From Chitinibacter sp. FCG-7 (GTDB taxonomy: Bacteria; Pseudomonadota; Gammaproteobacteria; Burkholderiales; Chitinibacteraceae): a DNA stretch of 64,000 nt. The notes under the pieces are model-generated. The model worked only from the letters and a program-made list of their open reading frames with translations, did no database searches and had not been told where the DNA came from. The stretch lies in the NCBI RefSeq assembly GCF_040047665.1, contig NZ_CP157355.1:3286001-3350000 (forward strand), written 5' to 3'. How positions within the stretch are numbered: position 1 is the stretch's first letter; each line of letters opens with the position of its first letter. Below, in pieces: positions 27,562 through 38,398 of the stretch. A program made the translations under genes and the position numbers.

Positions 27562-30135
27562 TTATTGCGGATTCAGCGCCTGCAGGAGTTCGTTCTCGAT
27601 CTGTAAACGGCTTCGTTCGTCGCCCAGCACGCTGCCACTAATCAGGAAATTGTCTTCTGCCCGCTCGCCCAGCGTCATGATTTTGGCCGACTGGATTTCA
27701 ATCCGGTTGCTGGCCAGAATGCGGGCGATGGTCGAAAGCAGGCCGGGCCTGTCGCCCGCCACCACCGATAGCACATAGAATTTGCCTTTTTCATCGGCCC
27801 GCATCTGCACATGCGTTTGCACTGGAAAGTGCTTTTGCTGACGCGACAGGCGGGTGCTTGGCGCAGCTTGCAGCGGGAGTTTTTTGATAATGCGCTGCGC
27901 CAGCTCGTATTCGACGTAATTGATCAGGTCGCGATACGAGGTGCTGAGCGCGTCCGGGATATACACATAGAAAGTATCCAGCGCATAGCCGTGCGTGGTG
28001 GTGTGGATATGCGCGTCAAAAATGCTGTAGCCCGCGCGCTCGAAAAAGCTGCAAATCTGCGCAAACAGATCGGGCTGATCCGGGGTATAGACGACCACCT
28101 GCAACCCTTCACCCGACTCGGATAATTTGGCCTTCACCGTGGCTTGGCTGGCGTCCATATGCGCGAGCAATACCCGTGTATGCCAGGCAATATCGCGCGC
28201 ATCGTGGCGCAGGAAATACACGGTATCGAGTTTGCTCCAGAAGGGCTGATGCGCGTCGGTCCGAAAGCCATACAGCCGCAGCAGGCGCAATGCTTCATCC
28301 TGGCGCTCGTTCAGCCATGAATGCGCAGTGATATTCTGGCTATTCAGATAGCGTGCCGTGCCTTTGAACAGATCTTCCAGCAGCTTGGCTTTCCATGCGT
28401 TCCACACTTTCGGGCTGGTGCCACGAATATCGGCGACGGTGAGCAAATACAGCGCGTTCAGGTGGCGCTGATCTTTGACCAGTGCGGCAAATTCAGCGAT
28501 CACGTCTGGGTCGTACACGTCCTGCTTTTGCGCAATCGACGACATGGTTAAATGATGCGTTACCAGCCAGACGATCAGATCACGGTCATCTGCTGGCAGC
28601 GGGTGAGCGTCAACCCAAGTGCGGGTAATCGCCGCGCCCAGCTGCGAATGATCGCCGCCGCGCCCTTTGCCAATATCGTGAAACAGCGCCGCCAGATACA
28701 GCACTTCGGGGCGCGCAAATTCTTCCAGCAGGCGCGAGCACAGCGGGTATTCGTGGGTAAACGCTGGCACGGCAAAGCGGCGCACATTGCGCAAGACCAT
28801 CAGCGTGTGCTCGTCCACCGTATAAACGTGAAACAAATCATGCTGCATGCGGCCAACAATATCGCCAAATTCTGGGATATAACGACCTAAGACACCGTAT
28901 TGATTCATCCGGCGCAAAATGCGCGTTAAGCCGCGTGGCTCGCGAAAAAGTGCGATAAACAGCTGGCGATTGTGCGGGTTTTGCAAAAACTCATCGTCGA
29001 TTTTATTGCGTGCATGCCACAGCGCGCGCAGCGTTTCCGGCGCAATATCGCGCGCTTCGCGGCGCTGCTCAAAATGCAGAAATAGCGCCAATATGCTGGC
29101 CGGTTTGCGCTCGAACAGCGCCGGATCGGTGATTTCCAGCAAGTCGTCACGGATTTGAAAGTCTTCACAAATCTGAATGGTTTGCCGACCGATAAACGAG
29201 AAAATCCGCGCGCGCAGCGCTTGCACCAAGACCGGCACCAGCTGCGTCACAATCCGCGCCGCCAGATAATATTCGGCCATCAGCGCTTCGGAGGCGCGCT
29301 GCGTGATTCGGCCTGCCGCCGACAGATCATCAAAGCCAAATTCCTTGGCCAATGGATGCTGATAATCAAACAAAATCCGGTCCTCGCGGCGTTTGGCGCG
29401 CCAGTGCAGCGCAATGCGATAGGTGCGCAGCACGCGCTCGGCTTCGCACAGCTTCTGGTTTTCTTCATGCGTGAGCATGCCCAGCGCAGCCAGTGCATGC
29501 CAGTCGCGGCCGAGACGCTGGCTGGCGGCGATCCAGCCGATCAAATGCAGATCGCGCAAGCCACCCGGCGCTTCCTTGATATTGGGTTCGAGCTTGTAAG
29601 TGGCATTCTGGAATTTGCCATAGCGCGCCTGCTGCTCGATCAGCTTGGCGTCGAAAAACTCTTTCGGGTCGATATGGCGATGCACTGTATCCATAAATTC
29701 GGCAAAACGCGCGCTGTCGCCAACGAGCACCCGCGTTTCCAGCAGTGCGGTCTGCACCGTGATGTCGCGTTCGGCTTCGTTCAAACAGTCGGCAATTGTG
29801 CGCACCGAATGGCCAACTTCCAGCCCGATATCCCACAACTCACCGACGAATATCTCCAGCTTTTCCAGCAAGGCCGGGCTGGGCTGGTCGGGCAGTAAAA
29901 TCAGTAAATCAATATCGGAAGAGGGGTATAGCTCGCCACGCCCGTAGCCACCTACCGCAGCGAGCAATACCTCGCTGGTGAATTCATGTCGGTCCCACAG
30001 CTCGACCAGGGTTGTGTCGGTGAGCTGGGCCAAGGCATTAAGCAGCGGTGCCGCTTTGGACGGGACATTAAATCGTTCGCGCAATGCGGCTTTGGCGGTG
30101 GCGTAGGATTCACGAATGGCGGTGACTGAACGCAT
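27562..30135 (-). CDS. glnD: PII uridylyltransferase / uridylyl-removing enzyme GlnD
   Basis: 857-residue nitrogen sensor that uridylylates PII when glutamine is low. The nucleotidyltransferase motif GGYGRGELYPSSDIDLL is near residue 65, a PII-UTase linker follows, an HD domain contains the FHDIGKGRGGDHS stretch (about 440), and two ACT domains fill the C-terminus from about 680. All catalytic parts look intact. It lies downstream of map with a terminator-like palindrome between them. Confidence 0.96.
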   Translation of the reverse strand: MRSVTAIRESYATAKAALRERFNVPSKAAPLLNALAQLTDTTLVELWDRHEFTSEVLLAAVGGYGRGELYPSSDIDLLILLPDQPSPALLEKLEIFVGELWDIGLEVGHSVRTIADCLNEAERDITVQTALLETRVLVGDSARFAEFMDTVHRHIDPKEFFDAKLIEQQARYGKFQNATYKLEPNIKEAPGGLRDLHLIGWIAASQRLGRDWHALAALGMLTHEENQKLCEAERVLRTYRIALHWRAKRREDRILFDYQHPLAKEFGFDDLSAAGRITQRASEALMAEYYLAARIVTQLVPVLVQALRARIFSFIGRQTIQICEDFQIRDDLLEITDPALFERKPASILALFLHFEQRREARDIAPETLRALWHARNKIDDEFLQNPHNRQLFIALFREPRGLTRILRRMNQYGVLGRYIPEFGDIVGRMQHDLFHVYTVDEHTLMVLRNVRRFAVPAFTHEYPLCSRLLEEFARPEVLYLAALFHDIGKGRGGDHSQLGAAITRTWVDAHPLPADDRDLIVWLVTHHLTMSSIAQKQDVYDPDVIAEFAALVKDQRHLNALYLLTVADIRGTSPKVWNAWKAKLLEDLFKGTARYLNSQNITAHSWLNERQDEALRLLRLYGFRTDAHQPFWSKLDTVYFLRHDARDIAWHTRVLLAHMDASQATVKAKLSESGEGLQVVVYTPDQPDLFAQICSFFERAGYSIFDAHIHTTTHGYALDTFYVYIPDALSTSYRDLINYVEYELAQRIIKKLPLQAAPSTRLSRQQKHFPVQTHVQMRADEKGKFYVLSVVAGDRPGLLSTIARILASNRIEIQSAKIMTLGERAEDNFLISGSVLGDERSRLQIENELLQALNPQ

Positions 30136-30163
30136 GGTTTTCCTGATTGCGAAGCATAAAAAA

Positions 30164-30184
30164 GGGTATTGCCACGCAATACCC
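30164..30184 (-). terminator. Short GGGTATTGC palindrome acting as map terminator
   Basis: GGGTATTGC-CAC-GCAATACCC is a perfect 9-base stem (10 with the flanking A-T pair) with a 3-base loop. Read on the minus strand it is followed by seven Ts, so it should terminate map transcription 22 bases after its stop. The arms match the ends of the 49-nt elements, so it looks like a copy that lost its centre. Confidence 0.75.
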
Positions 30185-30206
30185 TGATTTATTGAATTAC
30201 AGACGA

Positions 30207-31016
30207 TTACCCAAGGAGGTATTTTTCTGGTTTGGCTGGCGAGCCTGCCGACAGCGTCAACACTTCATAGCCAGTTTCAGTGACCAGAATGGTGTGTTCC
30301 CATTGTGCCGACAAGCTGCGATCTTTGGTGACTATCGTCCAGCCGTCGTTCATTTGCTTGATCTCGCGTTTGCCGGCGTTGATCATTGGCTCGATCGTGA
30401 AGATCATGCCCGCCTTCATTTCCGGGCCAGTACCGGCTTTGCCGTAATGCAGTACTTGTGGCTCTTCGTGAAACACCGACCCAATGCCGTGGCCGCAGAA
30501 TTCACGCACGACTGAATAGCCCGCTTTTTCAGCGTATTTCTGGATCGCCGCGCCAATATCGCCAAAATGCGCGCCGGGTTTAACCTGCTCAATGCCGATC
30601 CACATGCAGTCGTAGGTAATTTGTGACAGCCGTTTAGCGTGACTTGGCACATTATCGCCGACCATAAACATGCGGCTATTGTCGCCATGGTAGCCATCTT
30701 TGATCACGGTAATATCCAGATTGACCACGTCGCCATTTTTCAGCGGTTTGTCATTTGGAATACCGTGACAAATCACATTATTCACCGAGGTACAAATTGA
30801 TTTGGGGTAGGGTATATAGCCAGGCGGGCAGTAATTCAAGGGTGCTGGAATGGTACCCTGCACATTGATCATGTACTCATGGCACAGGCGATCAATCTCG
30901 GCGGTGGTGACGCCGGGCACGATAAATGGCGTGATGTAGTCCAGCACTTCGCTGCCCAGGCGGCCAGCGATGCGCATTTTTTCGATTTCTTCAGCGGTTT
31001 TGATGCTAATGGTCAT
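30207..31016 (-). CDS. map: Type I methionine aminopeptidase
   Basis: 269 residues; removes the initiator methionine from nascent proteins. The metal-binding pattern is complete: the two Asp residues (in VNLDITVIKDGYHGDNSRMF), the HGIG histidine (CGHGIGSVFHEEPQ) and the glutamates in FTIEP and near the C-terminus (QWEHTILVTETG). Length is standard. In many bacteria map is next to rpsB or glnD, as here. Confidence 0.97.
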   Translation of the reverse strand: MTISIKTAEEIEKMRIAGRLGSEVLDYITPFIVPGVTTAEIDRLCHEYMINVQGTIPAPLNYCPPGYIPYPKSICTSVNNVICHGIPNDKPLKNGDVVNLDITVIKDGYHGDNSRMFMVGDNVPSHAKRLSQITYDCMWIGIEQVKPGAHFGDIGAAIQKYAEKAGYSVVREFCGHGIGSVFHEEPQVLHYGKAGTGPEMKAGMIFTIEPMINAGKREIKQMNDGWTIVTKDRSLSAQWEHTILVTETGYEVLTLSAGSPAKPEKYLLG

Positions 31017-31097
31017 CGTGTCTCTCGCATCGCTTGGATGCTTTGCTTTATATAATTAACTTGATTATATCACCGCCGTTCTGTGAGGCTGCAATGT

Positions 31098-31122
31098 AAA
31101 AAAAGGGGCTTTCGCCCCTTTT
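31098..31122 (-). terminator. Intrinsic terminator of minCDE
   Basis: AAAAGGGGC-TTTC-GCCCCTTTT, followed on the minus strand by further Ts, lies seven bases past the minE stop. Confidence 0.85.
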
Positions 31123-31128
31123 GTCGCA

Positions 31129-31395
31129 TCAGACTGCGGTTTTCCGATGTTCCGGCAGCACAATATTGACTTCAAGCACTTCAAAATCGTCCTTGCGCTC
31201 CAGCTGCACCTTGATGTCTTCCGGATCGATCGAGACATATTTGGAAATCACTTCCACCAGCTCGCGCTGCAGCTGCGGCAGATAATCGGGCGCTTCGCGG
31301 CCACCGCGCTCGTGCGCCAGAATGATTTGTAAACGCTCGCGGGCGACGCTGGCGGTTTTTTTCTTTTCGCCAAAAAAATAACTCAGAATCGACAT
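31129..31395 (-). CDS. minE: Cell division topological specificity factor MinE
   Basis: 88 residues, standard length. The N-terminal amphipathic and contact helix ([27 protein letters not shown]) binds the membrane and MinD, and the C-terminal part dimerises. MinE stimulates MinD ATPase and drives pole-to-pole oscillation, which keeps the Z ring at mid-cell. It starts three bases after the minD stop. Confidence 0.96.
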   Translation of the reverse strand: MSILSYFFGEKKKTASVARERLQIILAHERGGREAPDYLPQLQRELVEVISKYVSIDPEDIKVQLERKDDFEVLEVNIVLPEHRKTAV

Positions 31396-31398
31396 CGC

Positions 31399-32208
31399 TT
31401 AACCTCCGAACAACCGTTTCCAGAACGGCTGTTTTGGCACTTCAATAAAGCGCATGGGTTTTTCTTCGCCAAGGAAACGGGCAATGACGTCTTTGTAGGC
31501 TTCCGAAACATCGGTGCCGGCGTTATGAATGGCCGGTGTACCCGAGTTGGACGCCTGCAGTACGGTTTCGGATTCCGGAATAATCCCGATCAAGGAAATG
31601 CGCAGCAGATGTTGCACATCATCAAGCGAGAGCATTTCGCCCGACTCAACGCGCGCCGGGCTGTAGCGCGTGATCAAAAGGTGAGTTTTAACCGAGCCGC
31701 CTTCTTCGGCGCGTTTGGACTTGGCGTCCAGAATACCGATAATGCGGTCCGAATCGCGCACTGACGAGACTTCCGGGTTGGTGACCACAATCGCTTCGTC
31801 GGCAAAATACAGCGCCAGAAATGCACCGGTTTCGATACCCGCCGGGCTGTCGCACACAATGTAATCAAAGCCATCGTGTTTAAGCTCGTTCAATACGCGC
31901 TCAACACCTTCTTTTGACAGCGCGTCTTTATCACGGGTTTGTGAGGCGGGCAGCACAAACAGGTTGTCGCAGTTTTTATCCTTGATCAGCGCCTGGCGCA
32001 AGCTGGCTTCGCCTTGGACCACATTGACAAAGTCATACACCACGCGGCGCTCGCAGCCCATGATCAGATCCAGATTCCGCAGGCCCACGTCAAAGTCGAT
32101 GACGGCGGTTTTAAAGCCGCGCAAGGCAAGGCCGGATGCGAAGCTGGCGCTGGTGGTGGTTTTGCCCACGCCGCCTTTGCCCGAGGTAACAACTACGATT
32201 TTTGCCAC
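31399..32208 (-). CDS. minD: Septum site-determining ATPase MinD
   Basis: 269 residues. The deviant Walker A motif GKGGVGKTTTSASF is at the N-terminus, and the C-terminal membrane-targeting helix (KQPFWKRLFGG) is present. MinD recruits MinC to the membrane at the poles. Second gene of minCDE, 111 bases after the minC stop. Confidence 0.97.
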   Translation of the reverse strand: MAKIVVVTSGKGGVGKTTTSASFASGLALRGFKTAVIDFDVGLRNLDLIMGCERRVVYDFVNVVQGEASLRQALIKDKNCDNLFVLPASQTRDKDALSKEGVERVLNELKHDGFDYIVCDSPAGIETGAFLALYFADEAIVVTNPEVSSVRDSDRIIGILDAKSKRAEEGGSVKTHLLITRYSPARVESGEMLSLDDVQHLLRISLIGIIPESETVLQASNSGTPAIHNAGTDVSEAYKDVIARFLGEEKPMRFIEVPKQPFWKRLFGG

Positions 32209-32319
32209 AATAGGTCCCCTAAACAGTCACTTAATATCAAATCTTCAAGTTTTTATTCAATTGGCGTTTCGCCCTTACTGCCAATGTCGCGGCCGGACAT
32301 CAAACTCCGGCTTGGTGGT

Positions 32320-33063
32320 TTAATTCAAATTATTTAACGCTTCAATCATGATCTTGTCTTGCTCCAGCGAGATTTGAGCTGGTTTTGAGCTGATTGATGC
32401 GGGCAAATCCTGATCCAGGCTGCGATAGATGCCGGCAATCGAGACCAGCTCGGCTTCCATGCAGGTGGTAAAAATCCGCGCCTTGCTATCGCCACGCGCG
32501 CCAGCCAGCGCTCGGCCACGCAATGGGGCGTAGACATGGATATTGCCATCGGCAATCACTTCTGCGCCATTCGAGACCAGGGCCAGCACAATCAGGTCGC
32601 CCCCTTTGGCATACACTTGTTGTCCGGTGCGTACAGGGCGGGTAATGATCGTAGCGCCTTGTGGTGCAAGCACTTCAGGCTGATACTGGGGCTGGGTATT
32701 TTGCGATGCAGCACTGCTTGCTGCAAGATCACTGTCACTGAGTATCACCAGACCCGCTTCTTTGGCGGCAACTTGCTGATCGCGATTGCCACCTTGTGCG
32801 GCAATCGGTGCTAGCGCAAATTGCCGTAACAGGCTAATCATGGCCACGATTTCGACCGCGCTCGGGATTTGCGGCAGGCTGTTAAAATCAATGACGATCT
32901 GCTCACCCGCCAGAAAATGGTCGACGCCACCGAGCTGGCTTTGCAAGGCGCTCTGTAGTTGATCGCAATCGGTCGTGACGGGAATAAAGGCAGTCAAGCG
33001 CGCGGTGGTACTTTTAAATTCGAACAGGCTGGCCGTTTGCTGCGGATAGGTAAAACTCGTCAT
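32320..33063 (-). CDS. minC: Septum formation inhibitor MinC
   Basis: 247 residues. The N-terminal domain (about 1-105) blocks FtsZ assembly. A variable linker (about 105-140) joins it to the C-terminal beta-helical domain with the conserved RPVRTGQQVYAKGGDLIVL and RGRALAGARGD stretches that bind MinD. First gene of minCDE on the minus strand. Confidence 0.95.
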   Translation of the reverse strand: MTSFTYPQQTASLFEFKSTTARLTAFIPVTTDCDQLQSALQSQLGGVDHFLAGEQIVIDFNSLPQIPSAVEIVAMISLLRQFALAPIAAQGGNRDQQVAAKEAGLVILSDSDLAASSAASQNTQPQYQPEVLAPQGATIITRPVRTGQQVYAKGGDLIVLALVSNGAEVIADGNIHVYAPLRGRALAGARGDSKARIFTTCMEAELVSIAGIYRSLDQDLPASISSKPAQISLEQDKIMIEALNNLN

Positions 33064-33214
33064 GGCGGGCGATCAGATGATGATGGGCGTAAAGCCAGCA
33101 GTTTACCTTTTCGGCCCCGCACTAGGAAGCTGTAAACACGCGTCAGACTCGCAAAACAACTTTAGCTACGCAAATTTCCGGTCCAGCGGTGCCGCTGGCA
33201 GATCAATCACGCCT

Positions 33215-34033
33215 TTAGTAAGCGCGTCGGGTTAGCCCGGTTTTGTGCATGATGGTGGTGGCCAGCTCTTCAATCGACATGCGAGTGGTGTTTAGGTACG
33301 GCACGCCAACTTGCCGCATCAGCGCTTCGGCTTCAGCAACTTCAAACTGGCAGGTTTCCAGCTGGCAATAGCGGCTATCGGGTTTGCGCTCTTGGCGAAT
33401 CTGGCGCAGCCGCTCCGGGTCGATTGTTAGGCCGAATAGTTTATTGCGATAAGGCAGCAGCAAGCGTGGCAAGGTGTGCTGGCCAAAGTCTTCGGGGGTG
33501 AGCGGATAATTGGCGGCTTTTATGCCAAATTGTAACGCCATATAGAGGCAGGTTGGTGTCTTGCCCGAGCGCGAAACCCCGACCAGAATCAGGTCGGCCT
33601 CGGCCAAGTCGCGCGGCATCACGCCATCATCGTGATTGAGCGAGAAATTGACCGCATTGATGCGGTTGTTGTACTCCTCAAAATTGCTGATTTCGTGCGA
33701 GCGGCCAATGGTGTGCGAAGACTGCACGCCCAGCTCTTCTTCCAGCGGACCAATAAACTGGGCAAAGAAATCAAAAGATTGTGCGTCAGGCACTTGAATC
33801 TTGGCGCGAATTTCCAGATTGGCAATGGTGCTAAATACCAGAGGCCTGCAACCATCGATCAGCGCCTGACGTCTGATTTGCAAGGCGACTTCTTCGGCTT
33901 TTTCGAGCGTATCGACAAAGGGCAGCACAATCCGGTTAAACGAGACATCTTCAAATTGTGACAGCAATGAATGGCCTAAAATTTCTACCGTAATACCTGT
34001 ACGGCCAGAGACAAAAAACGCAGTACGACGCAT
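33215..34033 (-). CDS. ppsR: PEP synthase regulatory protein (kinase/pyrophosphorylase)
   Basis: 272 residues of the DUF299 family. Such proteins inactivate phosphoenolpyruvate synthase by ADP-dependent phosphorylation and reactivate it by Pi-dependent dephosphorylation. The P-loop GVSRSGKTPTCLY is near residue 155. The ATG at 34033 with AAGGA at the right distance is chosen over an in-frame ATG at 34057. Divergent from its target gene ppsA, an arrangement common in proteobacteria. Confidence 0.94.
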   Translation of the reverse strand: MRRTAFFVSGRTGITVEILGHSLLSQFEDVSFNRIVLPFVDTLEKAEEVALQIRRQALIDGCRPLVFSTIANLEIRAKIQVPDAQSFDFFAQFIGPLEEELGVQSSHTIGRSHEISNFEEYNNRINAVNFSLNHDDGVMPRDLAEADLILVGVSRSGKTPTCLYMALQFGIKAANYPLTPEDFGQHTLPRLLLPYRNKLFGLTIDPERLRQIRQERKPDSRYCQLETCQFEVAEAEALMRQVGVPYLNTTRMSIEELATTIMHKTGLTRRAY

Positions 34034-34188
34034 GATTTTTTCCTTTTTTTGCAGCATAAACTGACAGTCAGGGGAAAACCAGTAGATACAATTACTTACT
34101 TTGCCGAAAAAAAATCTATGGTTAACTTAAGTTGCGTGCGTTGCAGTGCAGCAACTGCATTTTAAATCCAGATAGAAAGGGTCGGCCG

Positions 34189-36561
34189 ATGACAGAAAAT
34201 TATGTGATTGACTTCGCGCATCTGCGGATGAGCGACGTGGAAAAAGTGGGCGGCAAAAACGCCTCTTTGGGGGAAATGATTTCCCAGCTGACCGAAAAGG
34301 GCGTTCGCGTACCGGGCGGCTTTGCGACCACGGCTGAAGCGTATCGCGTATTTCTGGCGCATGAAGGTCTGGCCGAGCGTATTGATCGTGCGCTGGCGAC
34401 ACTGGACGTGGATGATGTCAAAGCGCTGGCCGAAACTGGCAAGCAAATCCGCGACTGGATTATGGCCACCCCGTTGCCACCGCAACTGGAAGCCGAAATG
34501 GCTGAGCACTATGCCCGGCTGGGTGACAATGTGACGGTTGCAGTGCGCTCTTCTGCCACAGCAGAAGATTTGCCGGACGCGTCCTTTGCTGGTCAGCAAG
34601 AAACCTTCCTCAATATTGTTGGCTACCAGAATGTGGTTGATGCGATGAAGCATGTTTTTGCGTCGCTATATAACGACCGCGCCATTGCCTACCGCGTTCA
34701 CAAGGGTTTTGATCACAAAATCGTCGCATTGTCGGCTGGGATTCAGCGCATGGTGCGCTCGGATAAGGGCGCAGCGGGTGTCTTGTTTACAATTGATACC
34801 GAGTCAGGTTTCGATCAGGTGGTTTTTGTGACCGCTTCGTATGGTCTGGGTGAAACCGTGGTGCAGGGCGCGGTGAATCCGGATGAGTTTTTCGTGCACA
34901 AACCAACGCTACGTGCTGGTCGTCCCGCAATTGTGCGTCGCCACCTCGGTGGTAAAGCGTTGAAAATGGAGTTTGATACCCAGTCGGTTGCTGGTAAATC
35001 AGTGCGTACGATCGAGGTGCCGCTGGAAGATCGTCGCCAGTTTTCGATTTCCGACGATGAAGTGCAAGAATTGGCGCAATACGCGCTGATTATTGAAGAA
35101 CATTATGGCCGCCCCATGGATGTGGAATGGGGTCGTGACGGGATTGATGGCAAGCTCTACATTCTGCAAGCCCGTCCGGAAACTGTGAAGTCACAGGAAA
35201 CAGGCTCGGATAAACTGACCAAATTCCGCATGCTGGAAACCGGTGAGGTGCTGACAGAAGGCCGTGCTATTGGCCAGAAAATTGGCCAAGGCCGCGTGCG
35301 CATTATTCGCGATGTATTAGAAATGGATCGCGTGCAAGCCGGCGATGTGTTGGTATCTGACATGACCGACCCGGATTGGGAGCCAGTGATGAAGCGCGCC
35401 GCAGCGATTGTCACCAACCGCGGTGGCCGTACCTGTCACGCAGCGATTATTGCCCGTGAGCTGGGTATTCCGGCCGTGGTGGGCTGTGGCGACGCGACCA
35501 AAGCGCTGCGCGAAGGCGATGAAGTGACCGTATCATGCGCCGAAGGCGACACTGGCAATGTTTATGCTGGCTTGCTCAAATTCGAGCGAATGGATGTCTC
35601 TTTAGCGACTTTGCCTAAAGCACCCGTTAAATTAATGATGAATGTGGGTAACCCCGAGCTGGCGTTTGAATTTGCCCAATTGCCAAATGAAGGCGTGGGT
35701 CTGGCTAGGCTTGAATTTATTATCAACCGCATGATCGGCATTCACCCCAAGGCCTTGCTGGCGTATCCGAATGTGTCGGCCACTTTGAAAGTGCAGATTG
35801 ACGAGCGGATTGCAGGCTATCGCTCTGCTGTTGATTTTTACGTCGATAAAATCGCTGAAGGTATCGCCACCTTGGGTGCGGCGTTCTACCCGAAAAAAGT
35901 GATTGTGCGTTTGTCCGATTTCAAGTCGAACGAATACGCCAACTTGCTCGGCGGCCCCGAGTACGAACCACACGAAGAAAACCCGATGATTGGTTTTCGT
36001 GGCGCAGCGCGTTATGTCGATAAATCATTCCGTGATTGCTTCGAGCTCGAATGCCGCGCGGTGAAAAAAGTGCGCGACGTGATGGGGCTAACCAATGTTG
36101 AAGTGATGATCCCGTTTGTGCGTACGGTCAAAGAAGCTGAATGTGTGATTGAATTGCTGGCGCGCAATGGCCTCAAGCGTGGCGAGAATGACCTGCGCAT
36201 TATCATGATGTGTGAAATCCCGGCCAATGCTGTGCTGGCTGAGCAATTCCTGCAGTATTTTGATGGCTTCTCTATTGGCTCGAACGACATGACGCAGCTC
36301 ACGCTGGGGATCGATCGCGACTCTGGTGGACCTGTTTCGGCGTCATTCGATGAGCGCAACGAAGCCGTGAAAGCCATGCTCAGCATGTCGATTAAAGCCT
36401 GCCGCAAGCTGGGCAAGTATGTTGGCATCTGCGGCCAGGGTCCATCGGATCACCCCGACTTTGCCCAGTGGCTGGTCGAAGAGGGAATTGAAACGATTTC
36501 ACTCAATCCGGATACCGTGATCGAAACCTGGCTGTTTCTTGCCAATGGCGGTAAAAAATAG
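34189..36561 (+). CDS. ppsA: Phosphoenolpyruvate synthase
   Basis: 790 residues; converts pyruvate and ATP to PEP, AMP and Pi for gluconeogenesis. Order: N-terminal ATP-grasp domain (about 1-350), the phosphohistidine swivel domain with the catalytic site [18 protein letters not shown] (about residue 421), and the C-terminal TIM barrel with the [12 protein letters not shown] and [11 protein letters not shown] stretches. ATG at 34189 is preceded by AAAGGG; an upstream in-frame ATG at 34132 lies in the promoter region shared with ppsR. Confidence 0.97.
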   Translation: MTENYVIDFAHLRMSDVEKVGGKNASLGEMISQLTEKGVRVPGGFATTAEAYRVFLAHEGLAERIDRALATLDVDDVKALAETGKQIRDWIMATPLPPQLEAEMAEHYARLGDNVTVAVRSSATAEDLPDASFAGQQETFLNIVGYQNVVDAMKHVFASLYNDRAIAYRVHKGFDHKIVALSAGIQRMVRSDKGAAGVLFTIDTESGFDQVVFVTASYGLGETVVQGAVNPDEFFVHKPTLRAGRPAIVRRHLGGKALKMEFDTQSVAGKSVRTIEVPLEDRRQFSISDDEVQELAQYALIIEEHYGRPMDVEWGRDGIDGKLYILQARPETVKSQETGSDKLTKFRMLETGEVLTEGRAIGQKIGQGRVRIIRDVLEMDRVQAGDVLVSDMTDPDWEPVMKRAAAIVTNRGGRTCHAAIIARELGIPAVVGCGDATKALREGDEVTVSCAEGDTGNVYAGLLKFERMDVSLATLPKAPVKLMMNVGNPELAFEFAQLPNEGVGLARLEFIINRMIGIHPKALLAYPNVSATLKVQIDERIAGYRSAVDFYVDKIAEGIATLGAAFYPKKVIVRLSDFKSNEYANLLGGPEYEPHEENPMIGFRGAARYVDKSFRDCFELECRAVKKVRDVMGLTNVEVMIPFVRTVKEAECVIELLARNGLKRGENDLRIIMMCEIPANAVLAEQFLQYFDGFSIGSNDMTQLTLGIDRDSGGPVSASFDERNEAVKAMLSMSIKACRKLGKYVGICGQGPSDHPDFAQWLVEEGIETISLNPDTVIETWLFLANGGKK

Positions 36562-36592
36562 CCTTGCTACTTTTTAGTCGCAATACTCGTTA

Positions 36593-36624
36593 AAAAGCCC
36601 CTTTGCATCTGCAGAGGGGCTTTT
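36593..36624. terminator. Bidirectional terminator between ppsA and trpE
   Basis: AAAAGCCCCT...AGGGGCTTTT with inner TGCA / TGCA pairing lies 32 bases past the ppsA stop and 28 bases past the trpE stop on the minus strand. A and T runs flank both arms, so it can serve both genes. Confidence 0.85.
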
Positions 36625-36651
36625 GATTGAGCGAGAGTATGATGAGCTTGT

Positions 36652-38121
36652 TCAGGCATCAAGCCCCTGTGTGGCCAACTCTGCTGCGCGCAGTACCGCA
36701 CGGGCTTTGTTCAGCGTTTCCTGCCATTCACTTTGCGGTACCGAGTCGGCAACGATGCCGGCACCCGCTTGCATATAGAGGGTTTGGTTTTTGATCACGG
36801 CGGTACGCAGCGCGATGGCGACGTCCATATCGCCGTTAAAGCCTAAGTAACCCACTGCGCCCGAATACACACCACGTTTCGTTGGTTCGAGCTCGTCGAT
36901 GATCTCCATTGCGCGCACTTTCGGCGCGCCCGAAACGGTGCCGGCTGGGAAGGTCGCTTTGAGCACGTCGATAGCGGTTTGCTTAGGCTTGAGTTTGCCC
37001 TCTACGCTGGAAACGATGTGCATTACGTGCGAATAGCGCTCAACGACCATTTTATCGACCAATTTCACCGAGCCCGTTTGCGCGACGCGACCCGCATCGT
37101 TGCGGCCCAAGTCGATCAGCATCACGTGCTCGGCAATTTCTTTTTCATCCGCGAGTAGCTCGGTTTCCAGTGCCAAATCTTCGGCGCGATCTTTGCCGCG
37201 TGGGCGCGTGCCGGCAATGGGGCGTACGGTGACGGTATCATCTTCAAGGCGCACCAAAATTTCCGGTGAAGCGCCGACAATATGCATATCGCCAAAGTCG
37301 TAATAGAACATATATGGCGACGGGTTAATGCTGCGCAGCGAGCGATACAGCGACATCGGCGAGGCGGCAAATGGCGCGCTCATGCGTTGTGCGAGCACGA
37401 CCTGCATCACGTCGCCGTCTTTGATGTATTCCTTGGCTTTCAGTACGGCGTCTTTAAATGGCTGCTCACCAAACTCGGACACCGGCGTGCCATGGGCCGC
37501 TACAGGTAGCGAGAACGGAATTTGCGCTGGTTCACGCAATTTCATCCGAAGTTCAAGTAAGCGTGCTTCAGCGATGTCAAACGCATTGTCATTGCTTGGG
37601 TCGGCATACACGACGAGATACAGCTTGCCCGATAGATTGTCGACGACAACGATTTCTTCAGAGAGCAAAAGCTGAATATCGGGTGCGCCAATCGGGTCTG
37701 GCTTATTGCATTCGGCCAGTTTGCGTTCGATATAACGTATCGTTTCATAGCCGAAATAGCCAACCAGTCCACCCATAAAGCGTGGCAGGCCTTTGGTGGG
37801 CGGCGCTTTAAAGCGGGCTTGATACGCTTCGATGTAATCAAGCGGGTTGCCGTCAAAAGTTTCGATCACTTGATCGTCGTGGATTAGCTCAGTGAGAGTG
37901 CCGCAAACTTTGATGCGGGTGCGGGCAGGCAAACCAATAAATGAGTAGCGACCAAAGCGCTCGCCTCCCACAACTGATTCAAGCAGGTAAGAGTAAGGGC
38001 GATTGGCGAGCTTCAGATATACCGACAGCGGCGTATCAAGGTCAGCAAACAGCTCGGAAATCAAAGGAATGCGGTTGTAGCCTTGTCGTGCAAGGTCTGC
38101 AAATTCGGTGCGGGAAATCAT
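36652..38121 (-). CDS. trpE: Anthranilate synthase component I
   Basis: 489 residues; makes anthranilate from chorismate, the first step of tryptophan synthesis. The N-terminal feedback site is in the usual place ([17 protein letters not shown]). The chorismate-binding domain contains [11 protein letters not shown], the [10 protein letters not shown] motif, [11 protein letters not shown] and [18 protein letters not shown]. The ATG at 38121 with GGAG upstream is the natural start; the frame is open further upstream. No trpG lies next to it. A Trp-rich leader peptide precedes it. Confidence 0.95.
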   Translation of the reverse strand: MISRTEFADLARQGYNRIPLISELFADLDTPLSVYLKLANRPYSYLLESVVGGERFGRYSFIGLPARTRIKVCGTLTELIHDDQVIETFDGNPLDYIEAYQARFKAPPTKGLPRFMGGLVGYFGYETIRYIERKLAECNKPDPIGAPDIQLLLSEEIVVVDNLSGKLYLVVYADPSNDNAFDIAEARLLELRMKLREPAQIPFSLPVAAHGTPVSEFGEQPFKDAVLKAKEYIKDGDVMQVVLAQRMSAPFAASPMSLYRSLRSINPSPYMFYYDFGDMHIVGASPEILVRLEDDTVTVRPIAGTRPRGKDRAEDLALETELLADEKEIAEHVMLIDLGRNDAGRVAQTGSVKLVDKMVVERYSHVMHIVSSVEGKLKPKQTAIDVLKATFPAGTVSGAPKVRAMEIIDELEPTKRGVYSGAVGYLGFNGDMDVAIALRTAVIKNQTLYMQAGAGIVADSVPQSEWQETLNKARAVLRAAELATQGLDA

Positions 38122-38170
38122 GGTGACAACTCCGGTGTTGGGTAATGGAAGGGCGGTTAAGCGCGATTTT

Positions 38171-38221
38171 TCAGCGACGCCATCGCCATTCAAGCCAGAT
38201 TTCAGTGGAGAGCAATGCCAT
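38171..38221 (-). CDS. Candidate trpE leader peptide (Trp-rich)
   Basis: The 16-residue reading frame [16 protein letters not shown] ends 49 bases before the trpE start and has three Trp codons. A plausible promoter precedes it at the correct distance. No T-run hairpin lies between its stop and trpE, so the mechanism, if it is regulatory, is not simple transcription attenuation. The ribosome site is weak. Confidence 0.5.
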   Translation of the reverse strand: MALLSTEIWLEWRWRR

Positions 38222-38260
38222 GATTGTGGGTCTACAGATTGGTTTGCAATAACAGCTGCG

Positions 38261-38289
38261 ATTGTGCTGCAAGCGGCTGGGAGCGTCAA
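38261..38289 (-). promoter_or_regulatory. Candidate trpE promoter
   Basis: On the minus strand TTGACG, a 17-base spacer and CACAAT resemble a sigma-70 promoter. Transcription would begin near 38254, about 33 bases before the leader peptide ATG. Confidence 0.45.
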
Positions 38290-38398
38290 ATAATCTCGGG
38301 TTTTCCTGTATTTTGCGTCGCAGGGCGCACTTTAGTTGCAGTGCGGCTTGACAGCTTTGGTAGAATCTCATTTTTAGTGCAAACAATGTGAACTCACG

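Noticed and set aside
38348..38366. TTGACA...TAGAAT as the cysS promoter
   Set aside because: The two boxes are only seven bases apart; no correctly spaced pair was found.
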